Assembly: GCA_039180415.1 (NCBI GenBank)
Contig: JBCDDH010000055.1
Location: 1-24,253 of the forward strand
Reading direction: 5' to 3'
Length of the DNA: 24,253 nt
Source of the DNA: CAZIXN01 sp039180415
GTDB lineage: Bacteria > Planctomycetota > Phycisphaerae > Phycisphaerales > Phycisphaeraceae
Part shown: piece by piece, positions 22,204-24,253 of the stretch
Layout: every line of letters begins with the position of its first letter
Numbering within the stretch: position 1 is the stretch's first letter
Position numbers and translations under genes: made by a program
The notes under the pieces: generated by a model
What the model saw: the letters and a program-made list of their open reading frames with translations, nothing else
The model's database searches: none
What the model was told of the DNA's origin: nothing

Positions 22204-23271
22204 TCACTGCCGCAGCCCGCGGATCTCCAGGATCATCAACACCTGCGCCTCGCCGCCACGCATCCCCGTGGTCATCAGCGCTCGACCCAGGTTCAGCGGC
22301 AGCGGCTCCACCCGCCGATCGACGACTTCACCAAAATTCTCCGGCTCCGGATCGGGCGGGTCCGGCAAACCGCCTTCGCTCTGGAGCACCACGTCCAAGC
22401 CCCCGTCCGCCGCGACCTCCGAGCCTCCGTCTTCCGCCGGCTCGGGGGTTTCGAAACGCGGTTCGTCCGTCTCCCCGGGTCTCGGCAGGTCGCGTTGATC
22501 CACCGGCAGCGTCCGCGGGTCCCGCGCCAGGCCCAGCACCAGATACCGCGCTTCGTGGCCTTCCTCGGGCACCGCGACGGTCACGGAAAGCTCCTCGAAG
22601 ACCCGGCCGTCCAGCAGCTTTTCCTGCGCGGTCCGCATGCGGATCGTCTGGCGGGGCCGGTGGTGCTGCGGCGTGATCGTCACCCGCGTGAACCCGCCGG
22701 GCAACGGCCGAAGCTTCATCAGCAACGCCGTCGTGTGGCCCTGAAACGTCTCGCGCTGCGGCGCGAACGGCGGCACCGTTAGGTCCGCGAAAAACGCCGC
22801 CCGGATCGGCCGACTCCGCACCAGCACCGCCGGCTCGTCGCCGCCCCAGATCCGCTGACGCCGGTTGCCCCAGTTCGCCGGCAACGCGTGCAGAAACTCC
22901 GTGAGCCGGCGTTTCGGAAGCAGGCCGATCCGCAGGCCGTTGCTCCGCCACACGCCGCTCGTGATCGCCGGGAACACGTCCTCGTCCACGACCGACCAGG
23001 CCGGCTCCAGCGACACGTCCAGCGGCAGGTCGACCAGCGTGACGAACGCAACCGCCAACGCCCCTTCCGGCGCGGTCGACGCGTCGGTAAAGCCCGCCGT
23101 GTCGCCGGCCATGGCGATGCCCGGGTCGGACGCCCCGGGGTCTGCAGTCGCGGTGCTCCGCAGCAGCGGCGGCACGATGGGGCCCGGTGTGGGCGTCGCC
23201 GCACACCCCCACAGGCCCGCGACGCACGCCAGCGCCGCCAACGATCGACCCATCCGTTCGCGCATCTTCAT
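22204..23271 (-). CDS. Lipoprotein of unknown function
   Basis: A 355-residue protein with a lipoprotein signal: MKMRERMGRS, a hydrophobic stretch, and the lipobox GLWGC (C23). Residues 24-60 are Pro/Ala/Thr-rich. The middle part (about 65-260) has many short beta segments, including VFPAITSGVWRSNGLRIGLL and RYLVLGLARD. A Glu/Asp/Pro-rich region (about 265-325) is followed by a C-terminal segment RALMTTGMRGGEAQVLMILEIRG. I recognise no named family. It would be anchored in the periplasm or outer membrane. Several Met codons (23271, 23265, 23253) could start it; 23271 gives the most usual signal length. The terminator of the pirin gene stands just upstream, so it needs its own promoter. Confidence 0.75.
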   Translation of the reverse strand: MKMRERMGRSLAALACVAGLWGCAATPTPGPIVPPLLRSTATADPGASDPGIAMAGDTAGFTDASTAPEGALAVAFVTLVDLPLDVSLEPAWSVVDEDVFPAITSGVWRSNGLRIGLLPKRRLTEFLHALPANWGNRRQRIWGGDEPAVLVRSRPIRAAFFADLTVPPFAPQRETFQGHTTALLMKLRPLPGGFTRVTITPQHHRPRQTIRMRTAQEKLLDGRVFEELSVTVAVPEEGHEARYLVLGLARDPRTLPVDQRDLPRPGETDEPRFETPEPAEDGGSEVAADGGLDVVLQSEGGLPDPPDPEPENFGEVVDRRVEPLPLNLGRALMTTGMRGGEAQVLMILEIRGLRQ

Positions 23272-23281
23272 CTGGCCATGA

Positions 23282-23316
23282 TAAAACCCGGGACGCCCTA
23301 CCAAGGCGCCCCGGGT
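23282..23316 (-). terminator. Intrinsic terminator of the pirin gene
   Basis: ACCCGGG (23286-23292) pairs with CCCGGGT (23310-23316). After one mismatch CGCC (23294-23297) pairs with GGCG (23305-23308), leaving a 7-base loop. On the minus strand TTTTAT follows the stem at once. It begins 22 bases after the pirin stop codon. Confidence 0.75.
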
Positions 23317-23337
23317 GTTTTCAGCGCGGAATGCAAC

Positions 23338-24075
23338 TTAAGCGGGCAAGTCGAACCACATCGGATGCAGCGGCGTGTCGTCCGCGGCGGCGAACCGCAG
23401 GACCCCCGGTGTTTCCACGGTCACCGCGTCGCCGGCTTCGAACGGCCGGCCTTCGATCACACCACGGCCCCGGGCGGCGTGGACGTACGCCACGCGGCCG
23501 GGGGCGACGTCGATTTCGATCGCGCCGCCGGGTTGCACGTCCGCGATGCGCACCGTCGCGTCGGCCTGGATCACGGCCGCGCCGCCGGTCCCGTCCGGGT
23601 TCGCCAGCGTGACCCAGCCGGCCGCGCGCTCCGCGTCGGTCGTCGGCCGCTCCTGATAGTTCGGCTTGAGGCCGGCCGTTCGCGGCTCGATCCAGACCTG
23701 CAGGAAGTGCACCGGTTCCGTCGCCGACGCGTTGAACTCGCTGTGCGTCACGCCCGAACCGGCGGACATGAGCTGCGCGGTGTGCGGCGGCAGCGTCGCC
23801 ACGGTCCCGGTCGAGTCGCGGTGCGCCAACGAGCCTTCCAGCACCCACGACAAGATCTCCATGTCGCGGTGCGGGTGCTCGGGGAAGCCGGCCCCGGGAG
23901 CGACGCGGTCGTCGTTGAGGACCCGAAGGCCGTGGTAGCCCATGCGGTCCGGATGGTGGTAACGGCCGAAGCTAAAGCTGTGCTTCGAGTCGAGCCAGCC
24001 GAAGTTCGTCGGCCCGCGCGCGTCGGCGGGGCGGACGGCGAAACGGGCAACGGTCGGGGATGGCGTCGTGTTCAT
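23338..24075 (-). CDS. Pirin-family protein (YhhW-like bicupin)
   Basis: A 245-residue bicupin. The N-terminal FGWLDSKHSFSFGRYHHPDRMGYHGLRVLNDDRVAPGAGF region and the metal motif EHPHRDMEI (H67, H69) with H111 and E113 in GSGVTHSEFN match YhhW-type pirins, some of which show quercetin 2,3-dioxygenase activity; physiological substrates are mostly unknown. The C-terminal cupin lacks a clear ligand set, as is usual. ATG 24075 is chosen over 24156 because AAGGAG stands 8 bases before it, the clearest ribosome site in the window. A short palindrome lies about 30 bases upstream, suggesting local regulation. Divergent from the partial gene at 24204. Confidence 0.92.
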   Translation of the reverse strand: MNTTPSPTVARFAVRPADARGPTNFGWLDSKHSFSFGRYHHPDRMGYHGLRVLNDDRVAPGAGFPEHPHRDMEILSWVLEGSLAHRDSTGTVATLPPHTAQLMSAGSGVTHSEFNASATEPVHFLQVWIEPRTAGLKPNYQERPTTDAERAAGWVTLANPDGTGGAAVIQADATVRIADVQPGGAIEIDVAPGRVAYVHAARGRGVIEGRPFEAGDAVTVETPGVLRFAAADDTPLHPMWFDLPA

Positions 24076-24106
24076 GGCGAAACTCCTTTCGTTGAGCGTA
24101 CATTGC

Positions 24107-24118
24107 TTGTTAAAACAA
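24107..24118. promoter_or_regulatory. Short palindrome in the pirin upstream region
   Basis: TTGTT (24107-24111), two spacer bases and AACAA (24114-24118) form a 12-bp palindrome in an AT-rich patch 32 bases upstream of the pirin start, within the shared region of two divergent genes. Position and symmetry suit a repressor or activator site. Paired -35/-10 boxes around it are not clear. Confidence 0.3.
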
Positions 24119-24203
24119 CAAAACATCTCCCCGGATTGTTCCCGACGTCGACACATCTGAGGCCGACCCGTGGACCCCCGCGGCCCTACACTCCGCCCTG
24201 TCC

Positions 24204-24253
24204 ATGCCGACCGCGACGCAGGCGACCCAGGGGTGGTTGGACGCTTGGCTCAC
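24204..24253 (+). CDS. Start of an unidentified gene, cut by the window edge
   Basis: ATG 24204 opens a frame reading MPTATQATQGWLDAWL to the window end. A TACACT hexamer (24187-24192) lies 11 bases upstream, a reasonable -10 box that would give a very short leader. There is no ribosome site. Sixteen residues are too few to assign a family. Divergent from the pirin gene. Confidence 0.4.
   Translation, partial: MPTATQATQGWLDAWL

Noticed and set aside
1..24253. CRISPR array, transposon, prophage or defence island
   Set aside because: No spaced direct repeats, transposase, integrase, phage or nuclease-type defence genes were found; all recognisable genes are metabolic, signalling or envelope functions.

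Overview
The window is about 24 kb of GC-rich bacterial DNA, densely packed with genes on both strands. GTG starts, 4-base gene overlaps and short gaps are common. The gene set points to a Gram-negative envelope: an LpxR-type lipid A deacylase, several lipoprotein and Tat signals, and a lipid-anchored MsrB. Together with the high-GC style, the HDOD and degenerate HD-GYP regulators and the poorly conserved proline-rich exported proteins, this suggests a planctomycete-like organism, perhaps of the Phycisphaerae. That placement is inference. No rRNA, tRNA, insertion sequence, prophage or CRISPR array is visible, so this looks like ordinary chromosomal backbone.

Region 1-4.6 kb: the end of an unidentified gene, purK (minus), msrB (plus) with a clear terminator, a Tat-exported metallo-beta-lactamase-fold hydrolase (plus), and citrate synthase gltA (minus). 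Region 4.7-6.8 kb: an acpH-like gene and a helical-repeat protein gene (both minus), separated by a 70-nt inverted-repeat element. Upstream lies a 541-bp AT-richer intergenic segment with two minus-strand promoter candidates and a strong minus-strand terminator that no protein gene explains. This is a candidate small RNA. Region 6.8-12.5 kb (plus): a MutT-type Nudix hydrolase, then a tightly linked signalling set (soluble PAS histidine kinase, REC-HDOD regulator, REC plus catalytically dead HD-GYP-like regulator), then an LpxR-family protein.

Region 12.9-15 kb (minus): gcvH, an amidohydrolase-2 fold protein that has lost nearly all metal ligands, and a translationally coupled lipoprotein. Region 15-17 kb (plus): a short 'core' MetE-type methyltransferase coupled by a TTGA overlap to a UlaG-like lactonase-fold protein. 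Region 17-24 kb: a MoxR/ChlI-type AAA+ ATPase (minus), a universal stress protein (plus), a family 2 glycosyltransferase (minus), metF (plus), a proline-rich secreted helical-repeat protein (plus), a lipoprotein of unknown function (minus), a pirin-family protein (minus) and the first codons of a further gene (plus).

Three genes touch one-carbon metabolism: gcvH, the short MetE and metF. MetF would supply methyl-THF, but the short MetE lacks the N-terminal half used with folate substrates, so its methyl donor is open. The strongest leads for new biology are the unassigned promoter-terminator unit at about 6515-6642, the pseudoenzyme amidohydrolase, and the kinase with two linked regulators, one of them ending in an inactive HD-GYP-like domain.
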